A stretch of DNA of 64,000 bases from Pirellula sp. SH-Sr6A. GTDB lineage: Bacteria; Planctomycetota; Planctomycetia; Pirellulales; Pirellulaceae. Below the pieces are notes generated by a model, which did no database searches, had not been told where the DNA came from, and worked only from the letters and a program-made list of their open reading frames with translations. Below, one piece after another: positions 55,354-64,000 of the stretch. A program made the position numbers and the translations under genes. Numbering within the stretch: position 1 is the first letter of the stretch; every line of letters starts with the position of its first letter. The stretch lies in the NCBI RefSeq assembly GCF_001610875.1, contig NZ_CP011272.1, positions 2,585,988 to 2,649,987 on the forward strand, in the 5' to 3' direction.

Positions 55354-57441
55354 ATGTTGCTCTCAACGAAAACGAATGCGAATCCGTTTCCACTGCTGGC
55401 TGCATTCGAAGCGGATCCGTGGAAAGCGACCGCCGAACATTACGCACGCTGTGTGACGGACAAGATTCTGGCCATGGCCTCCTATGGCTTGGAACTCGAG
55501 GAAGAAGCTTTGCGCACCCTGGGGATCGGGTTTTCCGATCGGAGTCTGGGGAACCAGTTGCCCTCGAATCAGACGGCAGCGGGTCGAAGGATCCGAGAGC
55601 GACTCATCCAGATGGGTCTTTACAAGGAGAATGGCCGCGAGGCGCTACGTGGTTACATTACCATCCCCCTGGTGGACGAAGAGCATCGCATCACAGGCTT
55701 CGAAGGCTATCGGCTGAGCAACAGCGGAGCCGTCATTGACAAGCTCCGCGTGGGAACCGGCACAAGACTTCAGGATTCAGGCGTCAGGCTTCAGGAAGAC
55801 TCCATCCCAACCCGAAACGTCAGCGAGGGACAGGCTGCTGACACGCTGGCAACGGAGACACTGGCACCCAAGATTCCTTCACAGCCGGGCAGCCCTTCAC
55901 AAGAAGAGGATCCCTCGCTCACGCAACGGGTTGCGATGCAGCCTGCTACTCCAGCCTCCGAAATCTCCGTCGACGCTAGCAGCGTGACTATCACTCGCGA
56001 GGATCGCAGCTACAAGATCCGTGGCCTCGAGAAGAACATGTCTTCCCTGAGCCTGCGCGTCTCGATCGCCGTCTCCCGACTCGAACGGATGCATCTCGAT
56101 ACGGTCGATCTCATGCGCTCTAGCGCTCGGCAAGCCTTCGTGAAAGCTGCCGCTTTAGAACTCTTCTGCGAAGAGGAGACGATCAAGGTCGATCTAGGAA
56201 GAATCCTCCTTCAACTGGAAGATTTACGGAACCTTCAAATCGAAGCCGCCAAACGCATCGGTCCTGCCATTCCGGCTATGACCGAAGCCCAGCAGGAAGA
56301 AGCCATGCAGTTGCTGCGTTCTCCCAATCTGATCGAACGGATTGTGCACGATCTCGATGCGTGTGGCATGGTCGGAGAAGCATCCAATAAGCTCGTAGGC
56401 TACCTGGCTGCCGTCAGTCGCAAGCTACCCACCCCGTTGGCTCTCCTGATCCGATCCTCCAGCGCGGCCGGGAAGACAACGCTCATGGAAACCATCTTGG
56501 CCATGGTCCCACCGGAAGAAGTCTTGCGATTGAGCAACCTCACTTGCCAATCGCTCTATTACCTCGATAGCGATCAGCTTCGCCATAAGACCTTAGCCAT
56601 TAGCGAAGACCAAGGTCTTTCCGAATCTGCGTATGCCTTAAAACTCCTTCAAAGCGAAGGGAAGCTGACCCATGCCACGGTAGTCCGTGGCAACGATGGC
56701 CGGAGCGTTACCCAATTGCACAGCGTAGAAGGCCCCATTCAGCTCATGATCACCTCGACGGCTCGGGATGTGGACGAAGAGTTAGCCAATCGCTGCTTGA
56801 TCCTTACCGTTGATGAATCGATCGAACAGACCAAGGCCATTCAAGCGCGCCAGCGTCTGCTGCAGACGCGCGAGGGATTGCAACGGCAGTCGCAAGTGGC
56901 AGCCATCCGAACCCTGCATCACCATGCGCAGCGTTTGCTCCGACCCTTGCAGGTCTTGAACCCCTTGGTCGACTCTTTGGAGTTCGTTTGCGATCGACTG
57001 CGCAACCGCCGCGATCATGCCAAGTACTTGAGTCTCATTCAAGCGATCGCCTTGCTACACCAGCACCAGAGAGTCATCCACACCGAAGAGGATGGAACCG
57101 AGTGGATCGAAGTCCAAGAGTCCGATATCGCGCTCGCCGATCGGCTAATGGACAAGCTCTTGAAGCAGTCGCTTAGTGAGTTAGCACCGCAGACTGAGCA
57201 GTGCCTCCACTTGGTGCAAGAGTTTGTGGCGAAAGGCTGCCGGGCCGCGGCAGCGGCTAGCCCGGCCGAGCAAGCTATTCTTCGGCAACGGTTCCGATTT
57301 ACCCGTCGCTCGTTTCGCGAATCGGTCGGTTGGAGCGACAACCAAGTGCGCACCCACTTGGACCGACTGGTCCAGCTCGAGCATTTGATTGTCCATCGCG
57401 GCAAGCAGGGGGCAACCTACGTCTACCAGTTGGCCGATTAG
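55354..57441 (+). CDS. Primase/helicase-like P-loop ATPase, unit 3
   Basis: Identical to the unit 1 and 2 proteins. Confidence 0.75.
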   Translation: MLLSTKTNANPFPLLAAFEADPWKATAEHYARCVTDKILAMASYGLELEEEALRTLGIGFSDRSLGNQLPSNQTAAGRRIRERLIQMGLYKENGREALRGYITIPLVDEEHRITGFEGYRLSNSGAVIDKLRVGTGTRLQDSGVRLQEDSIPTRNVSEGQAADTLATETLAPKIPSQPGSPSQEEDPSLTQRVAMQPATPASEISVDASSVTITREDRSYKIRGLEKNMSSLSLRVSIAVSRLERMHLDTVDLMRSSARQAFVKAAALELFCEEETIKVDLGRILLQLEDLRNLQIEAAKRIGPAIPAMTEAQQEEAMQLLRSPNLIERIVHDLDACGMVGEASNKLVGYLAAVSRKLPTPLALLIRSSSAAGKTTLMETILAMVPPEEVLRLSNLTCQSLYYLDSDQLRHKTLAISEDQGLSESAYALKLLQSEGKLTHATVVRGNDGRSVTQLHSVEGPIQLMITSTARDVDEELANRCLILTVDESIEQTKAIQARQRLLQTREGLQRQSQVAAIRTLHHHAQRLLRPLQVLNPLVDSLEFVCDRLRNRRDHAKYLSLIQAIALLHQHQRVIHTEEDGTEWIEVQESDIALADRLMDKLLKQSLSELAPQTEQCLHLVQEFVAKGCRAAAAASPAEQAILRQRFRFTRRSFRESVGWSDNQVRTHLDRLVQLEHLIVHRGKQGATYVYQLAD

Positions 57442-57681
57442 TTGGCGGGCTAACTGCCGATTAACTGCTTACGACGTCTCACTTCGTGCCCCCCTTGTGG
57501 GGGCTTCGTGCCCCCTCTTCAAACGGCCTGGAGCAAGCAATCGCTTGCTAGAAGGCCACTTCTTTGTGCTTGTGCCCCCGGAGAGCAAGCCCTGCTTCCT
57601 CGCGCCCCCCCACTTATGCATACCTCGGTTTCGTTTTGTGTTCTTGATTCGGCTCTCCTTCAGAAAAGGTCTTAAAGAAAC

Positions 57682-58698
57682 ATGTCACCCCCTTCGTTGT
57701 CAGCCCTCATGGAAGCGTATTTCGTTGATCTGCGAGTAGTGAATTGGACGGAAGCGACCTTGGAGAGGAGAAAAAACTCGCTGGGTCGCTTCGTCCGTTG
57801 GCTCACCGAGCGTGAGATCCATACTCTTTCGGAAATCACACCAGAGATTCTCGCAGCGTATCAAAGGAGCTTGCTCCATATCGGGAACTTGCGGACACGC
57901 AAACCCCTGCAAGCCTCAACGCGGGCTTCCTATGTCCATGCCGTGTCCCATTGGCTGCAGTGGGCTTGTTTGGGCAAGCATATCCCCTTCAATCCAGCGG
58001 CAGGGATCGAGCTTCCTAAAGCCGAATATCGACTCCCGGCGAGTTTTTTAAGCCAGAGCGAGGTCGAGCATGTCATCAACCAACCCGACGTGAGCACGAA
58101 GATTGGGATTCGGGATCGCAGTGTCTTGGAGATTCTCTATAGCAGTGCTATTCGAAGAAGCGAGCTTCTCAAGCTGGAGATTCAGGATATTGATCGCGCC
58201 AGGCGATTGCTTCATATCCGGCAGGGGAAAGGACACAAGGATCGCTTTGTACCGATCGGAGTGCGCGCCTTGGATTGGTTGACCAAGTACCTCCAAGACG
58301 TAAGGCCCTGGCTCTTGAGCGGCGGGGGCTGCAAACGGAATTGGATGCATCCGAGGAAATTCTCAGTTTCCTTGAGCGAGCAAGAGACGCAGGTGGTGAT
58401 CCTATGCCACAACGGAGGGGCGATGCACCCGGTGAATCTCTCGGCCATGGTTCGGCAGTATGTTCGGCAAGCGGGGATAACGAAGAAGGGCGCATGCCAC
58501 ATGTTTCGTCACACAGCAGCAACGCTGATGATGGAGAATGGAGCCGATCTGCGATCGATCCAAACGCTCTTGGGTCATGCCAGCTTGAATACCACGCAAA
58601 TCTATGCCCACGTCACGCTAGATCGCTTGAGAGCGGTCCACGACGCGATGCATCCGGCCAAGCCGGACCAAGCGAACGCGCCTAGTCGGGCTGACTAG
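57682..58698 (+). CDS. Tyrosine recombinase, unit 3
   Basis: Identical to the other copies, catalytic residues intact. Confidence 0.92.
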   Translation: MSPPSLSALMEAYFVDLRVVNWTEATLERRKNSLGRFVRWLTEREIHTLSEITPEILAAYQRSLLHIGNLRTRKPLQASTRASYVHAVSHWLQWACLGKHIPFNPAAGIELPKAEYRLPASFLSQSEVEHVINQPDVSTKIGIRDRSVLEILYSSAIRRSELLKLEIQDIDRARRLLHIRQGKGHKDRFVPIGVRALDWLTKYLQDVRPWLLSGGGCKRNWMHPRKFSVSLSEQETQVVILCHNGGAMHPVNLSAMVRQYVRQAGITKKGACHMFRHTAATLMMENGADLRSIQTLLGHASLNTTQIYAHVTLDRLRAVHDAMHPAKPDQANAPSRAD

Positions 58699-58953
58699 TT
58701 GCACAAGCTGGCTAGGTGCTCAGCTGCTTCCTTCAAGTAAACCAAGGCCAAGGTGGTGGAGGCAGCGGAAGCTGGAGTCGAAGAACAGGTCGATCGCCCA
58801 CCGAGGCGACCTGTTTTCGGACGCAAGCTGCAGAGGCTTCCTCGTCGCCCGCTCTGCTGGATTCGTCTCGTGATCACTCGAGTCGTTATGTCGGTGAAAA
58901 TCCTCGATTCGAAAACGCTGCAAGCGGCGCTGGGATTGGTTACAATAGTCGCT

Positions 58954-60093
58954 ATGCACCCCCAAAACGCCATGCTTCAAACATCTCCTGAGCTCCGCTC
59001 CGCGCGCCCCCGCACGGGAGAGCCAACTGCAACCTTCGGTTGCACCGAAGCGACTATCCCTTCTTCGCAGTGCTTCCATGTGCATTCCATCAACGCCAGC
59101 GTTGGTCCGTCCCCTGCCGAAGCCACCACTGCCACTTGGCACTACCACCGCAACCAGCAGTACTCCATCACGGCAATAACCACTTCTTCGGGCTCCGTAG
59201 CCGAACGCTACGCCTACACAGCCTACGGCCAGCCAACCATCCTCGATGGTTCAGGCTCGGTCCTCTCGAGTTCCGCGATTAATAATCGCTACACCTACAC
59301 GGGACGTGAATGGGATCAGTCGCTTGGGCTGTATCACTTTAGGGCGAGGTGGATGAGTGGACTGGCAGGAAGGTTTATGGGGAGGGACCCGATCGGGTAC
59401 TTTGGGAGCCCGTTCGGCCTATACCGACAATTTCAAGGGTATGCGTTAGTAGTTTTAGACCCTCACGGAAGTGAAGTAATTACGGCGGGAGCTGTTGGCG
59501 TTGGTGGCGTCATCGTAGCCGGCGGAACATCCACAACAACGGTTATAGTTTCCGGAGGAACATCAACACTTGTGGGAGGTACAACTATAGGAGGTAGCGT
59601 CGGTACAGGTTCGGGAATAATCGGAATCGTTTCTTCCGGTGGAGCAGCGGCAACGGGCGGTGGAACTGCAGCTGCCGTGGGAGGAAGTACTGCTGCTGGA
59701 GGAGGAACGGTCCTCATTAGTGGAGGGCTCGCCACAACAGTTGGTGTTGCCGTTCTGCCCGGTGGCATTCTCGGATACGGCATCTATGCCACCCCTGTTA
59801 TCGGTACTCAAAACTGGCTAGAACCTGGATTGACGCAGGTTGCTTACTACTTCTTCCCATCGAACCATCCGCCTGTACAGACATCGACACAACCTAAGCC
59901 ATTTCCAGTTCCTGTTCCAGTTCCAAAACCCAGGCCGAAATGTGACGACGAAAGGGAACTATGTGAGTTCACTGGAAAATGGGCGCCGATGGATTTTTGT
60001 GAATACAGATGCAGCGACGGTTATGTTTTTACTGTTTACCCACATGTGCACCAGGAGTTTGCATGTGACGCTTACGCACCACGACCTAATTAA
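58954..60093 (+). CDS. Leader-initiated orphan RHS tip, unit 3
   Basis: Same 379-residue product as unit 2 (five-C tract intact, leader in frame). Confidence 0.7.
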   Translation: MHPQNAMLQTSPELRSARPRTGEPTATFGCTEATIPSSQCFHVHSINASVGPSPAEATTATWHYHRNQQYSITAITTSSGSVAERYAYTAYGQPTILDGSGSVLSSSAINNRYTYTGREWDQSLGLYHFRARWMSGLAGRFMGRDPIGYFGSPFGLYRQFQGYALVVLDPHGSEVITAGAVGVGGVIVAGGTSTTTVIVSGGTSTLVGGTTIGGSVGTGSGIIGIVSSGGAAATGGGTAAAVGGSTAAGGGTVLISGGLATTVGVAVLPGGILGYGIYATPVIGTQNWLEPGLTQVAYYFFPSNHPPVQTSTQPKPFPVPVPVPKPRPKCDDERELCEFTGKWAPMDFCEYRCSDGYVFTVYPHVHQEFACDAYAPRPN

Positions 60094-60095
60094 TC

Positions 60096-60611
60096 ATGAT
60101 TGAATTCGACGCAATTGGTATTTCACTCGGACAAGGTGAATTCATAGAGCGATTGATGTATTCCAGCGTCAATGGAGTTCTTGTTTGTATTCTTGCTCGT
60201 AAAGGGGATAGGAGAAAACGGTGCTTTGTACGGTCGATAGAGAAAACATTATATGCTGAAGCGAGTCTGCCCTTTGAAGCGGTAGCGTTTGCATTGTGCA
60301 GTTCAAAAATTGTTGCAATCAACCAAGTTGAGTCACTGGTAAATGGCAAGCAACTTTTATGTTCTTTCGAGCCCAATGGCCGTATGGAAAAGACTGTTGG
60401 AGAGGTTACGCTAGGCTTCACTTCACCGAACACGCGTCGAGTATGGGTATCACAGTTTGTTGAGTCAGATTCATCACGACTGACCTGTCGATTTGCTCGC
60501 GAATTAATTCTCGAGTCTGGGGATGTTACAGTTCAATATGCGGTCGGTGAACTCAATATCGATACTGGTTCAATCGACTTGATAAAAGATCTCGCAACTC
60601 CATTTGCCTAA
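60096..60611 (+). CDS. Candidate immunity protein, copy 4
   Basis: Identical to the other copies. The 442 bases to the next stop codon hold the triplicated ~90-bp repeat (60650-60866). Confidence 0.65.
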   Translation: MIEFDAIGISLGQGEFIERLMYSSVNGVLVCILARKGDRRKRCFVRSIEKTLYAEASLPFEAVAFALCSSKIVAINQVESLVNGKQLLCSFEPNGRMEKTVGEVTLGFTSPNTRRVWVSQFVESDSSRLTCRFARELILESGDVTVQYAVGELNIDTGSIDLIKDLATPFA

Positions 60612-61053
60612 TTACAAGTAAATATTCGTCATACAATGATGCTCACCGCCCTTCGGCGCTGCAGAACATTTTGGAAAAAAGCGTTCGAGAACTCGGCGCT
60701 ATTAGGCGAGTTGATGGTGCGGCGAGAGTTTCTCTGAAGCCCTTCGGCGCTGCAGAACATTCTGGAAAAAAGCGCTTCGGCGCTGCAGAACATTCTGGAA
60801 AAAAGCGTTCGAGAACTCGGCGCTATTAGTCGAGTTGATGGTGCGGCGAGAGTTTCTCTGAGGCCCAACTCGTGCAATCGATGAGCTTGGACTCACTTCG
60901 GTTAAAACGGGTGATCTGTTGGTGGCTTTCTCCAGCGTTGTGTACTGCTTCTCACTCGATTTTCTGGATTGCGACGGTCTTTTAGACATCCATCGAGCTT
61001 GCTGCTCGCTTGGTGACACTCTTTTCTTGGTACAAGACGCAGGTGCCTAAGGC

Positions 61054-62370
61054 TTAGCTCGTGTTGTTTTGGAGTGATACAAGTGCTGGTTCGCTGGTTT
61101 TTGCTTTGCATAAATCACAGCTGAGAGCGCGATTGTGCGCTAACCTCGCAGTTCTCGCTGTTGCTCGCTTCTCTTTAAGGTCCACCGGAACTTTCGCTCC
61201 GGTGCCAAAGTACATCTCGTCGGGTGTCTGCCCTTGAAAGGCAAAATGGGGAACAACCGAATTGTGCTGCTCGACGTAAAAAGCAACAAACTTGCGAACC
61301 GAATTCGCACTATCAAGTTCGTTCAAGTACAACCACTGGTGCTTCAGCTGACGCCACCAGGCTTCGATCATACTGTTCGATTCCACAATATCGACCTGCG
61401 CAAGAATACGTTGGATGGTGCCATCAGAAACAAGCTCATTTACCGAGCCATTCACGTTTTCAACGCCAGAGTCCATGACAGCAGAGGGTACTGTGTTTTC
61501 GGGGAGTGCCTTGGCTGCTTCCTTGAGGAGTTCCGCTGTCGTACTTGTTTCAAAGGTGTCATTCAATCTCCATGCGAGAATGCGGCGCGAAAAGTTGTCG
61601 AGAATTGCGTGAAGGTACAAGCGGCTGCCATCGAGCAATCGAACGATGGTCGTGTCGACATGCCAATACTCATTTGGCTTCGTAGCTCGTAATCCGATTC
61701 GAGGTTTCGGTGGGTAGATGCGTTTGCGAGACCGGATCCAATTTCCACTTTGAATCGCTCGGTACCAAGTCGAAGTACAAGCGTAGACCTTTCCCAAGCG
61801 CGCGGCCAACCGAGCGATTGATCCGACGCTGAGATGACGATAGTCTTCAGACTGCACCATCGATCGCATTTCGGAGCGTTCCGTCGCAGTCATTTGCCCC
61901 GGCAAAGATCTGGGACAAGACGAGACATCATCGAGTCCACAATCTTGCGCGTTCCTCCAATCGTAGAAGCGTGAAGAAGAGAGTCCAATGCAGCCAAGCA
62001 ATCTTGGCAATCGAACGAATCGGCTTGCACGCTCAATGACCCGGAGGAGTTTTTCTTTATCGCTTCCTTGAGGCAATCGTTGATAGGTAAGCGAAAAGCC
62101 CGATAGCCGAAACAAGACAACGCACAGTCGAAGTAAAGCTCGCAATCGTGCTGTGCGCCGCTCGAGAAGGTAGACCCTTCTTTCGAGGCTATCGGCGTAA
62201 TCACTTTTTGCCGTCAGAGTCACGACCGGTCGAGGTCGAGCCTTAGTCCAGCCATGGATGGTAGATCGCGGCACACCGATTCGTTTCGCGGTCTCCGTTC
62301 TTCCAGATCGGAAGACCAATTCCCACAAACGGTGGTCATACGAGTTCTGCTGGCGTTTAGGTGCGATCAA
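61054..62370 (-). CDS. DDE (rve-type) transposase, full length
   Basis: 438 residues. A helix-turn-helix (about 20-45, ETAKRIGVPRSTIHGW) opens the protein, followed by a linker and an integrase-core domain. The catalytic triad is D239 (EYWHVDTTIV), D300 (AVMDSGVENVNG) and E336 (SNSMIEAWWRQLKH), with exactly 35 residues between D300 and E336. As a single-frame rve transposase it resembles IS3/IS481-type enzymes without an orfA; exact IS family is not assigned. This is the only complete copy in the window and marks the original locus invaded by the array. Element ends are not identified. Confidence 0.88.
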   Translation of the reverse strand: MIAPKRQQNSYDHRLWELVFRSGRTETAKRIGVPRSTIHGWTKARPRPVVTLTAKSDYADSLERRVYLLERRTARLRALLRLCVVLFRLSGFSLTYQRLPQGSDKEKLLRVIERASRFVRLPRLLGCIGLSSSRFYDWRNAQDCGLDDVSSCPRSLPGQMTATERSEMRSMVQSEDYRHLSVGSIARLAARLGKVYACTSTWYRAIQSGNWIRSRKRIYPPKPRIGLRATKPNEYWHVDTTIVRLLDGSRLYLHAILDNFSRRILAWRLNDTFETSTTAELLKEAAKALPENTVPSAVMDSGVENVNGSVNELVSDGTIQRILAQVDIVESNSMIEAWWRQLKHQWLYLNELDSANSVRKFVAFYVEQHNSVVPHFAFQGQTPDEMYFGTGAKVPVDLKEKRATARTARLAHNRALSCDLCKAKTSEPALVSLQNNTS

Positions 62371-62425
62371 TGCAATGTCCCTCTAGATCTCGATACGGTC
62401 TTCACCTTGATGCTATATTGAGCGA

Positions 62426-63481
62426 ATGAACGAGCCACCAAAAAAAGATGAGGACGAACGCTTCATGCCGGGGGATGACTCAAGCGAAGTCGTCCAAACG
62501 CCTTTCGATCGATTGCTGTCGCGGACATTGATGCAAAAGGAGTCCGCGCAGGAATTGGTGCGATCCCATCTTCCTCCCGAGTTTGTGGCGCATCTGAAGC
62601 CGGAGACGCTAGAGCAAGCCGACACCAGCTTCATCGACGCCAATCTAAAACGGCGATTTGCCGATCGCTTGTTCAAAGTAGAGATGATCGACGAAACGGC
62701 GCGAGAGCTGGGGATGGAAACTCTTCACGTTCATTTGCTTGTGCTGGTAGATCACAAGAGCGCACCAGACAAGCACACCGTTATCCAGATGCTTGGCTAC
62801 ATGGTCCGCATTTGGGAGCACAGCTTGGAAAACAGCTTACCGGTGATTCCCATCATTCCCTGGGTCATCTACAACGGCGTGCGGCCTTGGACGGTGGCCA
62901 AGAGCCTCTCCGAGCTCATTCCGATCCCGGATTCCTGGAAGCGTTACGTGCCGGGAATGGAGATTCCGATTCTCGATGTGAGTCGAATGAAGGATTCGGA
63001 TATGGCCGGGGAGCCAATTTTGCATATCACGTTTACTCTGCTAAAATACGGGAGAGATGAAGAATTGGCGGCTATGCTGAGGCAGGTATTTCGAAGCGTC
63101 GCAGGTCAGTTCGAAGGCAACCGGGCATCGACGTTGCTCGACACGATAAGGAAGTATGTTATGTCCGTAAATCCGATCGTAGGCGAAAACGAAGTCCAAG
63201 GGATATTTGCAGAATTCTGGCCCGTAAAACCCGAGCCAGGCTCCGTCGCTGACCAATTGCTCACGAAAGGGCGTCAGGAGGGACGACAGGAGGGACGACA
63301 GGAGGGACGTCAGGAGGGACGACAGGAAGGGCGTCAGGAGGGCGAGATTAGATTGATCCGTACTCTCGAGTCCATCCTAGGTGTGGAGTCTGAGGCAACG
63401 GACCTTGCTGGTAAGAGCCTTGAGGAACTTCAAGAGATCACAGAGTCCCTCCAGGATCGCATCCACCGGCGTGGCGGCTGA
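62426..63481 (+). CDS. Rpn-family PD-(D/E)XK nuclease (Transposase_31 type)
   Basis: 351 residues. The N-terminal half fits the Rpn/recombination-promoting nuclease family: FDRLLSRTLMQ, DTSFIDANLKRRFADRLFKV, HLLVLVDHKSAPD (about 108-120) and IPWVIYNGVRPW. The E/D and K residues of a PD-(D/E)XK site are plausibly in VLVDHKS. The C-terminal part has six GRQE repeats (about 284-307) leading into a coiled coil, a tail often seen in this family. Such proteins promote recA-independent recombination. It starts 55 bases beyond, and divergent to, the DDE transposase start. Confidence 0.85.
   Translation: MNEPPKKDEDERFMPGDDSSEVVQTPFDRLLSRTLMQKESAQELVRSHLPPEFVAHLKPETLEQADTSFIDANLKRRFADRLFKVEMIDETARELGMETLHVHLLVLVDHKSAPDKHTVIQMLGYMVRIWEHSLENSLPVIPIIPWVIYNGVRPWTVAKSLSELIPIPDSWKRYVPGMEIPILDVSRMKDSDMAGEPILHITFTLLKYGRDEELAAMLRQVFRSVAGQFEGNRASTLLDTIRKYVMSVNPIVGENEVQGIFAEFWPVKPEPGSVADQLLTKGRQEGRQEGRQEGRQEGRQEGRQEGEIRLIRTLESILGVESEATDLAGKSLEELQEITESLQDRIHRRGG
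63274..63345 (+). repeat. 12-bp tandem repeat encoding GRQE
   Basis: About six copies of a GG(A/G)CG(T/A)CAGGAG-type 12-mer. Copy-number change would keep the frame while altering tail length. Confidence 0.8.
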
Positions 63482-63723
63482 CATATTGAGCGGAAGAAGT
63501 TCGTTACGGCCTTGTCCATTCCAGAAATCGCTGTTTAACTGTGTGTGCGAGATTAAAAAACAGTGTCTGATTGTGAACCGAATTTGAAGAATGGGTTCGA
63601 ACTCGTTCCGACCGATAGCAATATACCGAACGGGTCTCGAAACCACTTAAGTCCTTTCCATAAAACAACTTACAGCTCTTACAAAAAGAGAGTATTGTTA
63701 CGAAGAGGGTTGCGCTCGGGGAG
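63482..63723 (+). other. Non-coding interval, possible small RNA start
   Basis: No supported gene. CTTACA (63669-63674), 18 bases, then TATTGT (63693-63698) is a modest promoter match that would start a ~95-base RNA ending at the terminator below. The last 200 bases of the window (63800-64000) show nothing I can name. Confidence 0.3.
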
Positions 63724-63799
63724 CTTTCGTCAAAGTTCTAACTTTGACGACCGAAAGACTTAGCGCCCGGCGTCGAGAGATCGACCGCCGGGCGTTTTT
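63724..63799 (+). terminator. Double hairpin with Rho-independent terminator
   Basis: The first hairpin (63724-63757) pairs CTTTCG with CGAAAG outside a perfect 10-bp stem CGTCAAAGTT / AACTTTGACG. The second (63764-63794) has CGCCCGGCGTCGA against TCGA-C-CGCCGGGCG with a GAGA loop, followed by TTTTT (63795-63799). The second is a strong terminator for plus-strand transcription. Confidence 0.85.
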
Positions 63800-64000
63800 C
63801 GTTTCTACCCAGTCTTTCGCGGGTTTCCAACGCTTTTAGCGTTCCGCCGCGCCCTGTGCAAAAACTTGATTGCATTGCCAAAGGCGATTTTTCGGACGGA
63901 AAAGCTGTAGGATCGAGAATAGCTTGAATCAGATTTGAGATCGCACGTTGAACACTTCTTGACGCAGATGGCTGCGGTGCAGATGGATGTTCGCTTTGCG

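Larger units (their letters stand above)
53285..61938 (+). mobile_element. Amplified unit 3 (8,654 bp)
   Basis: Same content as unit 2. Its right edge (..GAGTCC, 61938) runs on into the N-terminal part of the DDE transposase gene instead of another IS91-like element, so this is the distal end of the array. Confidence 0.92.

Overview
The window looks like a planctomycete chromosome, most likely Pirellulaceae-type. This is an inference from three things: LPS and KDO genes beside an OmpH-like chaperone, a PEP-CTERM protein, and RHS genes and intragenic palindromic repeats of a style seen in Rhodopirellula relatives.

About 0-17.7 kb is ordinary core genome. The left end carries outer-membrane genes on the plus strand: an OmpH/Skp-like chaperone, lpxC, lpxA and a Gfo/Idh oxidoreductase. 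Next is a long minus-strand block: a lipoprotein, kdsA, an RNase E/G with its terminator, a nitrogen-type PTS chain (EI, HPr, EIIA) with a hibernation factor, two small membrane proteins, a NUDIX hydrolase and a polyprenyl-phosphate sugar transferase. A GT2 glycosyltransferase, rho and ribH follow on the plus strand.

About 18-28 kb is accessory debris. It holds a frameshifted PEP-CTERM gene, an 8-module array of ~240-bp hairpin-rich repeats, a decayed transposase, small secreted proteins, the 3' end of a group II intron and a gene truncated by a duplicated repeat block. An orphan RHS tip with a 900-bp IS5-family insertion comes next; the IS also removed the C-terminus of a PIN toxin, whose helix-turn-helix partner is intact.

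About 28.5-62.4 kb is the striking part. A 5'-truncated RHS toxin gene, a candidate immunity gene and a DDE transposase gene are followed by three head-to-tail units of 10,593, 8,654 and 8,654 bp. Each unit carries an IS91-like HUH (Y2) transposase on the minus strand, a primase-like ATPase, a tyrosine recombinase, an RHS tip with its own short 5' leader, the immunity gene, and the last two thirds of the DDE transposase. The full DDE transposase gene appears only after the third unit. The first unit holds two tandem IS91-like copies. Its remaining 3-bp length difference is explained by three one-base C-tract contractions, one of which frameshifts its RHS tip. The four tip/immunity copies appear identical, so this looks like recent amplification of a toxin-immunity cassette by a rolling-circle transposon plus recombination.

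The right end has an Rpn-family nuclease gene with a 12-bp tandem repeat, then a double hairpin with a strong Rho-independent terminator.
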